DNA from: Muscardinus avellanarius
Lineage: Eukaryota > Chordata > Mammalia > Rodentia > Gliridae
Reading direction: 5' to 3'
Length of the DNA stretch: 64,000 bases
NCBI GenBank assembly: GCA_963383645.1
Contig: OY726576.1
Location: 16,031,131-16,095,130, forward strand
Every line of letters starts with the position of its first letter. Positions within the stretch are counted from its first letter, which is position 1. The notes below the pieces were generated by a model. That model had not been told where the DNA came from. It did no database searches and was given only the letters and a program-made list of their open reading frames with translations. The position numbers were made by a program, and so were the translations under genes. Shown piece after piece: positions 15,120 to 25,700 of this stretch.

Positions 15120-16040
15120 TGGAGGTCACTGTTTAGCATTTACTTTTCTTTGGGGATCATCTCAGCGAGAGCGAGACTGACCTCTAGTGGAGGATAATGT
15201 ATTGAATTATACTTTTCTTTGGGGATCATTTCAGCGAGTTTAGACTCCACTGTAGTGGAGGTTAATGTATTGCATTTTACTTTTCTTTGGGGATCATCTC
15301 AGTGAGAGCGAGACTGCCCTCTAGTGGAGCTTACTGTCTTTCATTTTACTTTTCTTTGGGGATCATTTCAGTGAGAAAACACTGCCCTCTATTGGAAGTT
15401 AATGTTTTGCATTATACTTTTCTTTGGGGATCTTCTCAGTGAGAATGAGACGGCCCTCGAGTGGAGGTTAGTATTTTGCATTAAACTTTTCTTTGGGGAT
15501 CATTTCAGTGACTGCAAGACTGCCCTCTAGTGGAGGTCAATGTATTGCATTGTACTTTTCTTTGGGGATCATTTCAGCGACGAGACTGCCCTCTAGTGGA
15601 GGTTAATGTACTGAATTACTCTTTGGGGATCATCTCAGCAAGAACAACACTGCCCTCTAATGGAAGGTAATGTTTTGCATTATACTTTTCTTTGGGGATC
15701 TTCTCAGTGAGAGTGAGACGGCCCTCTAGTGGAAGTTAATGTTTTGCATTATACTTTTCCTTGGGGATCATTTCAGCGACGAGACTGCCCTCTACTGGAG
15801 GTCAATGTATTGCATTTTACTTTTCTTTGGGGATAATTTCAGCGAGAACGAGACTGCCCTCTACTGGAGGTCAATGTATTGCATTTTACTTTCTTTGGGG
15901 ATCATCTCAGCAACTGTGAGACTGCCCTCTAGTGGATGTTACTGTATTGCATTATACTTTTCTTTAGGAATCATCACAGCGAGAACGAGACTGCCCAGGA
16001 GTGGAGCTTAATGTACTGCATTATACTTTTCTTTGGGGAT
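15120..16040. repeat. ~68-bp minisatellite with CTCF-like core in each unit (unit 1)
   Basis: Thirteen direct repeats, spaced 64-71 bp, each carry 'tacttttctttggggatcat', a short variable part and a version of 'gactgccctctagtggaggt'. The reverse complement CCACTAGAGGGCAG matches the vertebrate CTCF core consensus. Seven units carry a full core (ccctctagtgg or ccctctactgg), the others have one or more changes. All motifs face the same way. The array begins just after the ZNF relic and ends about 2.1 kb from SETMAR. Confidence 0.85.
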
Positions 16041-16240
16041 TTTTTTTTTTTTTGGTGGTACTGGGGTTGCTGGAAGCCCTTCAACCTCCGGGTTACACTC
16101 CCAGACCTTTTTTACATTTTTTATTTGGAAACAGGGTCTCCTAAGCCAGCGCGCGCGGCTGGCTTCGTTCCTGCGCGATCCTCCTGTCTCTGTCTCCCAA
16201 GCGCGGGGATTACAAGCGTGCGCCACCACGCCCGGCGTGG
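16041..16240 (-). mobile_element. Younger-type SINE inserted in the end of the minisatellite (unit 1 only)
   Basis: A minus SINE starts with poly(T) and ends at cgccaccacgcccggc, flanked by 'tggggatt' on both sides. In unit 3 the same place (52536) reads straight through, so the insertion follows the duplication. Confidence 0.8.
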
Positions 16241-16259
16241 GGATTATTTTTTGATTGAT

Positions 16260-16739
16260 CAAAATTCATTGCAGCCGGGCGTTGTGGCGCACGTTTGTAA
16301 TCCCTGCGCTTGGGAGACCGAGACAGGAGGATCACACAGGCTCGAAGCCAGCCTAGCTGGCTTAAGAGAACCTGTTTAAAAATATATATATAAAATAGGT
16401 CTGGGAATTTAGCCTGGAGGTAGAAGGGTTTCCAGGAACCCCAGTACCCCCTCCCAAAAAAAAACCCTCTGCAACAATGCACCAATAAAAAAATTAAAAA
16501 CAAGCTGAGCATGGTGGCGTACGCTTGTAATCCCCGCACTTGGGAGGCTGAGACAGGAGGATCACGCAGGTTCGAAGCCAGCCACGCTGGCTTAAGAGAC
16601 CCTGTTTCCAAATTTTAAAAAAGTATAAAATAGGTCTGGGAGGTGGAAGGGCTTCCAGGAACCCCAGTACCACCAAAAAAAAAAAAAAAGTCTGGGAGTA
16701 TAGTCCAGAGGTAGAAAGCCCTGGGTTCCTCCCCCAGTA

Positions 16740-16783
<44 letters not shown>

Positions 16784-18148
16784 AAAATTGCCATCCTCCT
16801 GTCCCAGCCTCCTAAGTGCTAGGATTATGAGTGTGTGCCACCACACCTGTCTTGAATTTTTCATTTTGAAGCAGTCTCACTAAGTTACGGAGCCCTTGCT
16901 AAGTTGCTGAGGCTGGCCTTGAACCTGTGATTCTCCTGTCTCAGCCTCCCGGAACTAGGGTTTTCTTGAATCATGGCTGGATTTGGTGCAAAAGCCCAAT
17001 AATGGCAGCTTAAACAAGGAGACTGTTTCTTCTAAAGAAACAGCGCTGTGAGATCAGAACGTAGCGTTTTCCACAGTACTGATACTCATACCACCTTCTA
17101 CCTTGCTGATTTGTTCAACACGCCCTTGCTTCCTCCTCCTCCTCCTCCTCCTCCTCCTCCTCCTCCTCCTCCTCCTCTTTTTCTTCCTCTTCCTCTTTTT
17201 TTGTGGCACTGGGGATGGAACCTAGGGGCATTCAACCTCCAAGTAACATCCACAGCCCTATTTTTTATTCTTTATTTATTTTTGGTGGTACTGGGGCTGG
17301 AACCCAGAGGCTTTCTACCTCCGGGCTATACTCACAGACCTATTTTATATTTTATTTGGAAACAGGGTCTCACTAAGTTGCTGAGAGCCTCACTAAGTAG
17401 CTGAGGCTGGCTTCGAACCCGTGCGATCCTCCTGTCTAAGCCTCCCAAGCGATGGGATTACAAGCGTGCACCACCATGCTCAGTTTGCACAACCCTTTTT
17501 GTTTTGTTTTGTTTTTTTGGTGGTCCTCGGGCTCCTGGAAGCCCTTCTAACTCTGTACTACACTCCCAGACCAATTTTATATTTTATATTTCATTTGGAA
17601 ACAGGATCTCTTACGCCAACTCGGCTGGCTTCGAACCTGCGCGATCCTCCTGTCTTCGCCTCCCAAGCGCGGGGATTACAAGCGTGCCCACCACGCCCGG
17701 CTTGCAGGACCCTTTCTGAGGATCACCTTGGAGAGTGGCCTGCTAGGATTGCTTCCCCTACCCCGGCCATCACATACACATTTCTGCTTATAGGATGAAA
17801 GAAGATAAGGGCAAGATACCCAACTTAAGGACACACAATTTTTTGCTTTTATCCTGAAAGCAATAAAACACTTAGTCGCATCTAACTGGGAAAGCGAGTA
17901 TTCTGAACAGTTATGTATCTATGTAAAAACGAAGAGGAAAAGAAAGCAACCGGGCATGGTGGGATGCGTTCGCAGTCCCGGTACGGATTGGATTCGGGCG
18001 AGAGCCCAGTACTGGTAGCTTCAACCAGGAGACTGTTTCTCCTAAAAGATCAGAGCTGTGAGATCCGAGTGTGGACTGGGAGGCTGAGCCAGGAGGGGCG
18101 CGGGTTCGAGGCCAGCCTCCCCCTGCACTCTTCCTGATGGACACCTGG
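16260..18148. repeat. SINE and simple-repeat cluster downstream of SETMAR (unit 1)
   Basis: Plus SINEs lie at about 16274-16460 and 16500-16680 and an ID-like fragment at 16690-16740. (CA)n at 16740-16780 and (TCC)n at 17132-17176 follow. Minus SINEs lie at about 17198-17275, 17279-17490 and 17511-17703. A divergent GC-rich SINE-like stretch lies at 17948-18120. No other gene is seen. Confidence 0.65.
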
Positions 18149-18916
18149 CTAAGGGCAGTACAGTGAACCATCAAAAGGCAGGAACCCGGCACACGCTGCG
18201 GCCCCGCAGGAGCAGGGATTCCGCAGCTGCCCTCCCTGGGGCCTCTCTTCTTCGCCCCCTTCCACGGGGTTAAGGAACCTTCCCGAATAGTCGTAAGAGA
18301 GCTCTTCTCCCGGGCCGATGGCCGTGGCTGCGAAGAGGGCCAGTTTAGGTACCATCGAGTCGACTCGGACGGGGACCATGACCAGGTTGGGCTGGCAGGA
18401 GTGGTTCAGGAACCGGCCGGCGTTGCCGATGGACGTGGGGTCCACGAAGGTCTCCAGGACCGGCCCGCCATATATGTGCTCCCTGACGGCGATGATGTAG
18501 TTGGGGTCCTGCCTCTTCTGCGAGTGAGTTCTCCTCCGCGCTTCCGAGGCGCCCAGGACCTCGCCGGCGTATTCACAGACGAATCTCCCTTTGGGTATCA
18601 ACTCCAGGGTCCGCAGCCCCCAGCCCTTTCCGTCCATCTTGAACACCTGCAGGCAGAACTGCAGCCCCCTCTGGACCACTCTGTTTGTGCAATGGTCCGC
18701 ACACTGGCACAGGGCGTTGCATTCAAAGACGGGCCTGGAGTACTTGGCTCCCGGGCCTAGCACCCTGAGGCACAAGTGCTCGTCATAGTTCTCGTCCTGG
18801 CGGAGGCAGGGGCAAGAGCCGGGGAGGCAGGGGGCGGCGCCGCACCTGCAGCCGGGAAAGGTTATCTGAGTGGGGTCCGTGGCGGCTCCAGGTCCCATGA
18901 CGTGATCCGGGGTGTA
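18149..18916 (-). CDS. SETMAR: SETMAR exon 2: pre-SET, SET and post-SET domains
   Basis: This is the histone H3 lysine methyltransferase part of SETMAR, known for H3K36 dimethylation. The exon starts after acceptor 'ctatgttgacag' with YTPDHV and encodes 255 residues to a TAG stop. Visible parts are the Cys-rich pre-SET (CRCGAAPCLPGSCPC; FECNALCQCADHC), SET motifs (GWGLRTLE, GRFVCEYAGEV, RFLNHSCQPNL, ELSYDYSGR) and a post-SET (PCSCGAAACAGFLPF). The catalytic NHSC and the Tyr of YDY are kept. No mariner transposase follows, as expected outside anthropoid primates. With exon 1 the protein is 294 residues. Confidence 0.95.
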   Translation of the reverse strand, partial: YTPDHVMGPGAATDPTQITFPGCRCGAAPCLPGSCPCLRQDENYDEHLCLRVLGPGAKYSRPVFECNALCQCADHCTNRVVQRGLQFCLQVFKMDGKGWGLRTLELIPKGRFVCEYAGEVLGASEARRRTHSQKRQDPNYIIAVREHIYGGPVLETFVDPTSIGNAGRFLNHSCQPNLVMVPVRVDSMVPKLALFAATAIGPGEELSYDYSGRFLNPVEGGEEERPQGGQLRNPCSCGAAACAGFLPFDGSLYCP

Positions 18917-19190
18917 CTGTCAACATAGAAACGGTGCAAGTCAGCGTGAGACATGCCAGCAAAAGTACAAATAGAGCCGGGCGTGGCGGCGCATGCTTGT
19001 CATCCCAGCATTCGGAAGGCCGAGACAGGAGGATCACGGTTCTCAGACAGCCTCAGCTACTTAGCGAGGCCCTTTGCAACTCAGTGAGACCCTGTTTCAA
19101 AATAAAGAATAAAAAAAAGTAGGGTTGGGAGTGTCGTTCGGAGGTAGAATGCCCCTTGGTTCCATCTCGGTACTGCAAAAAAAAAAAAAA

Positions 19191-19243
<53 letters not shown>

Positions 19244-19571
19244 ATAGACAAATATTTTCATTATTATTAGTTTTATTATTGGTGGTACTGGGGTTCCTGA
19301 AAACCCTTCTACCTCCGGGCTGCACTCCCAGACATATTTTATATATATATTTTTGGAAACAGGGTCTCTTAAGGCAGCACAGCTGGCTTCGAACCAGCTT
19401 GATCCTCCTGTGCCGCCTCCAAATGCAGGGATTACAGGTGTGCGCCACCACGCCCGGCAACAAGTATTATTTCCATGAGCATTTTGGAAACTATAACGAG
19501 TGAAGCAAAACCCATGACTTTATGGACAGTAATGATTATGATGATTCTAAAGAGAAGAGTTATATAAATTA

Positions 19572-19609
<38 letters not shown>

Positions 19610-20690
19610 TTTGGTGGTACTGGGGTTCCTGGAAGCCCTTCTACCTCCGGGCTACACTCCCAGACCTATTTTTATATTTTATTTGGAAACAGGGTCTCTT
19701 TAGCCAGCAAGGCCGAACCAGCGCGATCCTCCTGTCTTCGCCTCCCAAGCGCGGGGATTACCAGCGTGTGCCACCACGCCTGGCGTTTATTCTTAAATGA
19801 GTTAATTTCATCCTTAAAATAAAGTGAGTTCTTTTATTTCATTTTGCGGGTCTGGGGATGGAACCGAGGGGCATTCTACCTCCGAGCTACACCCCTAGCC
19901 ATATTTTTTATTCTCTATTTGGAAACAGGGTCTCACCATGTTACAGAGGACCTTACTAAGTAGCCCAGGCTGTCTGCGAACTGCGATCCTCCTGGATCTC
20001 AGCCTCCTAAGTGCTGGAATTACAAGCATGTGCCACCACGCCCAGCCATTTTTAGTTTTTTGGGCTGGGAGATGGGGGTCTGGCTGTGTTGCTGAGACTG
20101 GCCTCAATTAAGGAAACTCCTGCCTAATTCCTGAGTAGCCAGAATTAGAGCCTAGACCGCGGTGTCCAGTTTAAATGAGTTAACTTCAATACATACATCA
20201 GGCCAATAGTTCTCCAAACGGCAGGTGTGAAGAGAGCTGCTATGATTTAAACTGTACCCTGGAGGGTTTGAAGGCTTTGCAGAAGCTAATTTAGATTTGC
20301 CCAAGAATTCCAAGCAAGAGGAAGGCATCAGCCTCGGCCAGGTGTGACTTCTTAGAGCCGTTATTGATTTATTTTTTAACATCAGGCAGACTCATTAATA
20401 GGTCTTAACCCTTATTCTACATATAAGACTTTGGAGAACAGAGAGGTAAATGATTTTCTCTGGATGCTTCACCGTGTTGTCAACAAAAAGTTGGACAAAA
20501 AGGGTCTTTGACGTCAAGGAATCAGCAGTCTACAGACTGCAGAGGGCAAGATCCTTGCGAAGGTCTGACGACAGGTTTATAAAGACCTCAGCCTGTGCCT
20601 CTTAAGAACTTTGCACGTGCCAACAGCTCTGAAACTGGATAAGGAAAAGGTGGGGAGGAATTTTAAAATGCCACCTGTGGACGCCTCAAC
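18917..20690. repeat. SETMAR intron 1, repeat-rich part
   Basis: The intron holds a plus SINE at about 18976-19180, (TA)n at 19192-19243, a minus SINE at about 19275-19460, (TTA)n at 19573-19607, and minus SINEs at about 19612-19785 and 19842-20045. About 600 bp of unique sequence follows. The intron ends with the GC-rich tandem repeats next to exon 1. Confidence 0.75.
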
Positions 20691-20825
20691 CCTATCAGAG
20701 CAGCCGCCGAGCCCCGCCCTGCAGCCGAGCCCCACACACGGGGCAGCCTGCAGCTATCGGGCACATAGCCACGCCCCTATGCGCCTAGCCCCGCCTATAC
20801 CCAGGAGGATACCAGCCCCGCCCTG

Positions 20826-21095
20826 TGGGGGTTGCCTGCCACTCTCACGTATTTAGCTCCGCCCCTCACTGGATAGGCACGCCCCTCCCTGGGAGGGCAG
20901 CACGCAGGTGTCTTGGGCACCTGGCCCCGCCCCCTGGTTAGCCCCGCCCCCGAGGGGAGGGCAGCACGAGGCTGTCTCGGGCATCTAGCCCCGCCCCCTG
21001 GCTAACCACGCCCCTACCCGGGAGAGTGGCACGCAGATTGGCGGGGCAACTAGTCCCGCCCCCTGACTAGCCACTCCCTTACCTGGAAGGGCGCT
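20826..21095. repeat. GC-box tandem repeat, ~64-bp period, inside SETMAR intron 1
   Basis: Imperfect direct repeats begin near 20826, 20891, 20955, 21020 and 21084 (gggagggcagcacg and variants). Each holds one or two Sp1-type ccgcccc boxes. The last repeat boundary coincides with the exon 1 splice donor at 21082/21083. Confidence 0.75.
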
Positions 21096-21199
21096 GGCCC
21101 CGCCCCCGGCGGCCACACGCTCATGGGCAAGTTCTCCAGGCCTCCCGCTATATCCACATGATCTATTTGAGCCGCAGGTGTCCCTTCAGAGGCTGCCAT
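21083..21199 (-). CDS. SETMAR: SETMAR exon 1
   Basis: The exon has 39 codons from ATG (21199-21197, context gagATGG) to CAG before donor GTAAGG. The translated C-terminal half reads LENLPMSVWPPGAGPAPFQ, which matches the known N-terminal region of mammalian SETMAR before its exon junction. It ends in phase 0 and exon 2 opens in phase 0 with TAC, so the reading frame is continuous across the 2166-bp intron. This was recognised from the sequence, since the exon is too short and GC-rich to stand out. Confidence 0.9.
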
Positions 21200-21345
21200 C
21201 TCAGAAGGTCACTTCCACTCTTTAACTTCCGGTGCCCAGCCTCCTTCCCTGACAGGCAGGCGCCTCGCGGAGGATGCTGGGACTTGTAGTCCGCGGCCGC
21301 GAGGCCTCACGGGAGTTGTAGTTTGCACAGCCTCAGCAGAGATCT
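21200..21345 (-). promoter_or_regulatory. SETMAR 5' UTR and CpG promoter
   Basis: The GC-rich sequence directly upstream of the SETMAR ATG has a strong ZNF143/GFY-type motif at 21273-21290 (minus strand actacaagtcccagcatc). A second related motif (aactacaactcccg) lies near 21308-21322 and an ETS-like ccggaagt near 21227-21233. There is no TATA box. Confidence 0.7.
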
Positions 21346-21379
21346 GAGGGGGCGTGGGCTCGCTGCACTTGTTTGGAGG

Positions 21380-22080
21380 GCACAGTCATCTGCACTGGGT
21401 AGAGGGCCCGTGCAGAGGAATGCTCAAAAAGTGGTTACGAGCTAAGCACTGTGGCACACACCTGCAATCCCGGTTCTAGAGGCTCTGTGTCAAAATAAGG
21501 GATGAAAAATAGGGCTGGGGGTGTAGCTCGGAGGTCAAATGCCCCTGGGTTCCATCCCCACACCTGAAAAAAAAAAAGAAAAAAAAGAAATTTAAGAAGT
21601 CTTTTTTCAAAAAAAAAAAAGTTGTTTCTCATTGAGGTATATTTTGACAATTCTCAAACCCAAATACATGAACACCTGCACTAGACAATTAAGTAAGTGG
21701 ACAGGAGGAGGTAGGGGTCAGATTTCTCACCATTGAAGCACATCATAGAATTAACTTTTTTTTTTTTTTTTGACAGTACTGGGGATGGAACCCAGGGGCA
21801 TTCGACCTCCAAGCTACACACCAGTCCTATTTTTGTTTTGAAACAGGGTCTCACTGAGTTGCAGAGGGCCTCACCAAGTAGCTGAGGCTGACCATGAACT
21901 AAGATCCTCCTGTCTCAGCCTCCTGAATGCTGAGATTACTACCGGGCACCACCTTTATTTTTTTTGAAATGAGGTCTAAGTTGCTGAGGGTCTTACGAGG
22001 TTGATGAACCTGTGATCCTCTGGTCTGAGCCCCCTAGGTACTGAGATTACAGGTATGTGTCACCACGCCCAGTTCAGAAT
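21380..22080. repeat. Empty retroviral target site and SINEs (unit 1)
   Basis: A cagtcatctgcactggg segment, here without an LTR, starts at about 21385. A partial plus SINE lies at 21435-21575 and minus SINEs at about 21765-21955 and 21956-22070. Confidence 0.65.
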
Positions 22081-22510
22081 TCATTTGTGTACAGACAAAT
22101 TTGATCTTTTTTTTTATTATGATTTTAAGACTGACTCCCGCTTACAAAAGTCAATTCTCTATGTTGTGTTACAGACGGCCCTGCAATTCAGAACTCAAAG
22201 CAGAAATTCAAGTATCATCCTCATCCCAGTTCTACAGGTTGACTCGGCTCGGCTGAATGGTCCTCATAGCGGCTCCCATGAGGCTGCAGTCGTCTGCTGG
22301 GATCCCGTCTTGTGAAGCTCCGGCAGGACAGAGCATCCACGTGGCTCGCTCGCTGCCCGGTGTCCACGAGGCCGCTCCGTGGCTGGAGTTCTCAAGCTCA
22401 GCAACAGGGTTTGAAGAGGAGAGTTTAAGGCCTCTCCTGAACCGAGCTCAGGGGCCCCTTAATATCACTTCTGCTATGTGAGGGGAGGGGCCAAGGGTGG
22501 GATTGGGACT
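22080..22510. other. Unidentified GC-rich block, copied in units 2 and 3
   Basis: About 400 bp with no clear exon or SINE recurs at 32480-32880 and 57180-57600. It may be an old dispersed repeat; the frames differ between copies, so coding is unlikely. Confidence 0.4.
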
Positions 22511-22539
22511 GAAGCCAGAGGCAGTCTATCTCCCAGCCA

Positions 22540-23650
22540 CACCCCAGGCTTTTTTATTTTGAAATGGGCCTTGCTAGGTCGCTGAGGTTTGCACTCAGTT
22601 GCTGAGGCTGCCCTCACACCCGCAATCCTCCTGGCTCAGCCTCCCTCAGGGGTAGGATTGTAGGTGTGCACCAACACACCTTTGGTTCTACTTTTTGTTG
22701 TTGTGGCGATGGTGGTGGTTTGTTTTGTGGTACTGGGGATTGAGCTCAGGGGCATTCTACTTCAGAGCTGCATGCCAAGGCACTTTTATTTTTTGGTTTG
22801 AAACAGGGTCTTCCTAGGTTGCTGCAAGTCTCACTAAGTGCGTGCTAGGCTCTGCTCTATGCTTGATCAGGCAAGTTGACAAGCCTGTCCCAGATCCACA
22901 AGGAAGGAAACAAGACTTTCTCTCATTGTACCTTGTTATCTCCGTCAAGTCTCCGTGCAGAGATGTTTTAAGAACATTGAAATAAAAATGCACATCTAAC
23001 TACAGTGTTATTACAGAGATAGGATAACTACAATACAAGCTTTATTAAAAAGCGGATCATGCTGTAATTCCAGTATTTGGGAGTCTGAGACAGGACGACA
23101 CAGATATTTGAGAGCTAAGTGTAAAGCAAGAAAGGGAACATCACAGAACGCAAGAGAAGAGGCAGCTGAGGTGGGACTTGTTAGGAGGAAGCCGTTCTTC
23201 CTGGAGATTCCTCCTCACTTGAAATCTCTCGATATAGTTCCTAGAGTCTCTCTCCACACAAAAGCAGACTTTATGATCTATGAGTGACTCGATCCTTACG
23301 CCTTCCAAGGACTTCATCTTGCATAATAGTGTGTGGAGAGCCATTAAGGCTTTTATCTTATCTTGTCTCACCCTTACTCAAAAGTGCACTTCTAACTGTC
23401 CTTCCCAGAGTCACCAAGGTCTGGAGTCATGGAATCTAAGTAAATAAGACCCCTCAGAATGACTGATGCTAACTGTTCTGTCTGCTAGTTAAGATTAGGT
23501 TTATGTAGTACCAGGCTCCCGTGTGACTCGCAAAGTGATATATGTGCTTTGGATTTTCATGATTGCATTCCTGTGCAACCCAAAGCTGGAAATTGTATAA
23601 ATACCAGGAGAGAAAGAAACCTGGTTGTCGGCCAGCAGAGATATCGGCCC
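22540..23650. repeat. Minus SINEs and LTR-like block (unit 1 end)
   Basis: Old minus SINEs lie at about 22540-22690 and 22720-22860. The following 800 bp has no gene. Near 23596-23603 a tataaata element, with a purine-rich stretch after it, gives an LTR- or promoter-like look on the plus strand. The equivalent in unit 2 is longer and runs to about 34137. Confidence 0.45.
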
Positions 23651-23807
23651 AGGAGTTTGCTGGGGTCCCCAGGTGCAACAAGTCTTTCTGCACATAAGCA
23701 TGTGAAGACGCAGGGGCAGTGGCCACACAGCACATTTTGCTCCAGAGATTTCTGGTTGGAGAAATCAGGAGGGCAGAGAGTAATAGAGTGCAGGGGCGGG
23801 TTTGGTC
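23557..23807 (-). CDS. Truncated terminal exon of a KRAB-only gene (unit 2)
   Basis: The exon starts at the same acceptor as the unit 3 C2H2 exon and keeps the leader ([12 protein letters not shown]). At about 23660 a deletion junction replaces all zinc fingers by the antisense of an LTR-like block. The frame stays open for 82 codons from the acceptor and stops with TGA at 23559-23557. With KRAB-A (ATG at 27002) and KRAB-B the spliced frame is 468 nt, giving 155 residues with no zinc finger. It is either a KRAB-only protein or a decaying copy; expression is not shown. Confidence 0.55.
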
Positions 23808-23910
23808 CTGCCAGAGAAAGAGAAGCCCAAGTCAGATGGAACTCATTTGATGGTGAGACTTGACCACATTCTTCAAATCCTTAATAGCAAATGTTACTGA
23901 CCAAGAGGTA

Positions 23911-23914
23911 GGTT

Positions 23915-23962
<48 letters not shown>

Positions 23963-25507
23963 TATTTGGTCTGGGGTTGGAACACAGAGGCATTTGACGT
24001 CAAATTTACACCTCCTGCCCAATTTTTTATTCTTGTTATTTTGAAACAGGGTCTCACTGAGTTGCAGACGACCTCACTAAGTAGCTCAGGCTTTCTGCGA
24101 ACTGCAATCCTCAGGTCTCAGCCTCCCAGATGCTGGGATTACAAGCGTGCGCCACCACGCCCGGCTCCAAGAGGTACTCTATATGAGCAACTTTCCAGCC
24201 CAACAGTACAGCTCAACAGACAGATAACAGCCAAGGCATCACAGGCACTTTTGGGTGTATAAATAGGGACAACATCGACAGTCTACATGATTCTCACTAC
24301 GATAACCTTCCAACGCACAGCAACACACACAGAAACCAACCTGAAACTTGTGTTCTTTTTTCTCACTGAGAGCTAGCTAACCAGTGAACTGTGCTCGTCT
24401 GATCAAGAGATAGGTAGAGGGCACAGTCATCTGCACTGGGAGAGGGCCCGTGTAGAGGGCTGCTCAAAAAGTGGTTACGAGCTAAGTACTGTGGCACACA
24501 CCTGTAATCCCGGTTCTAGAGACTCTGTGCCAAAATAAGGGATGAAAAATAGGGCTGGGGGTGTAGCTCGGAGGTAGAATGCCCCTGAGTTCCATCCCCA
24601 ATACTGGAATAAGAAAAAGAATAAAAAACAGGGCTGAGAGTACAGCTTGGAGGTAGAATGTCCCTAGAGTCAATATCCAGTACCACAATAAATGATTACA
24701 CACATACATACATACATAACTACATACATACATACATAACATCTGAGCCGGGTGTGGTGGCTCACGCTTGTAATTCCCGTGCTTGGGAGGTAAAGACAGG
24801 AGGATCGTGCTGGTTCGAAGCCAGCCGTGCTGGCTTAAGAGATCCTATTTCCAAATAAAAAAATATAAAATAGGTCTGGGAGTGTAGCCTGGAGGTAGAT
24901 GGCTTCCAGGAACCCCAGTACCACAAAATACAATGAATAAAATATATATAAAAATATATAAATAAAAAAATAACACCTTAAATAAAAACTCATGGTCTAA
25001 GTTGGGCTTGGTGGTGCATGCTTGGAATTTTAGTATTTGGGAGGCAGCAACAGGAGGATTGCGGTTCATGGACAGCCTCTGCGACTTGGAGAGGCCCTTC
25101 ACAACTTAGTGAGACCCTGTTTGACTAAGAGTAGGGCAGGGGGTGTTGCTCGGAGGTAGAATGAACCTAGGTTCAATCTTCACGACCACAAACACTTAAA
25201 AATGCAAAGGACAATTAGACAAGAGTCACTGATACCTGAGAACTGCTGCACTCTTAGGTTTTACATCAAGTAGTACTTGATGAAGAAGAATACGGAAAGT
25301 TAAGGATGTATATGATACTTGGAACAGGGGTCAGTCAACTTTTTCTTAATGAAACTAAATAGTTTAAGTTTTAAGGGCTAAAAGACAAAATGAAGGACGT
25401 TATATGTATTTTTACATCACCTTTATTTTTTGCGGTCCTAGTGATGAAACTCAGGGACACTGTACCCCAGATCCACACCGCTACCTGTACTTTTTAAGTC
25501 TTTTCAT

Positions 25508-25538
<31 letters not shown>

Positions 25539-25700
25539 TTAACAGGGTCTCACTGAGTTGCGAAGGGCCTCGCTAAGTAGCTGGAGCTGTCAGTGAACCA
25601 TCATCCTCTCATCTCAGCCCCCCCAAGACTGGGATTACAAGCGTGCGCCACCACGCCTGGCAGTTTACATAACCATGGAAAAGTGTACAAACCACTCTTA
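23911..25700. repeat. SINE and simple-repeat cluster in KRAB gene intron (unit 2)
   Basis: It holds (TTTC)n 23911-23963 in place of the (TTTA)n of other units, a minus SINE at 23964-24166, and an empty retroviral site at about 24428. Plus SINEs lie at about 24490-24695, 24747-24925 and 25010-25190 with (CATA)n between them. A minus SINE at 25430-25665 holds (TTTA)n. Confidence 0.7.

Noticed and set aside
15120..16040. CRISPR array
   Set aside because: Regularly spaced repeats, but the whole 68-bp unit is repeated with gradual variation and there are no unique spacers; the genome is mammalian.
17048..17404. Proline-rich frame
   Set aside because: Product of the (TCC)n repeat and SINE; not supported as an exon.
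18100..18160. Mariner transposase fused to SETMAR
   Set aside because: The frame ends in a stop directly after SLYCP and no transposase DDE domain or mariner terminal repeat follows.
22055..22481. Short frames in the unidentified GC-rich block
   Set aside because: The reading frames are interrupted or shifted among its three copies.
23141..23371. Minus-strand frame of 76 codons (QDKIKALMALHTLLCKMK)
   Set aside because: Present in units 1 and 2 with few changes, but no splice sites, promoter or known domain; more likely part of an old repeat.
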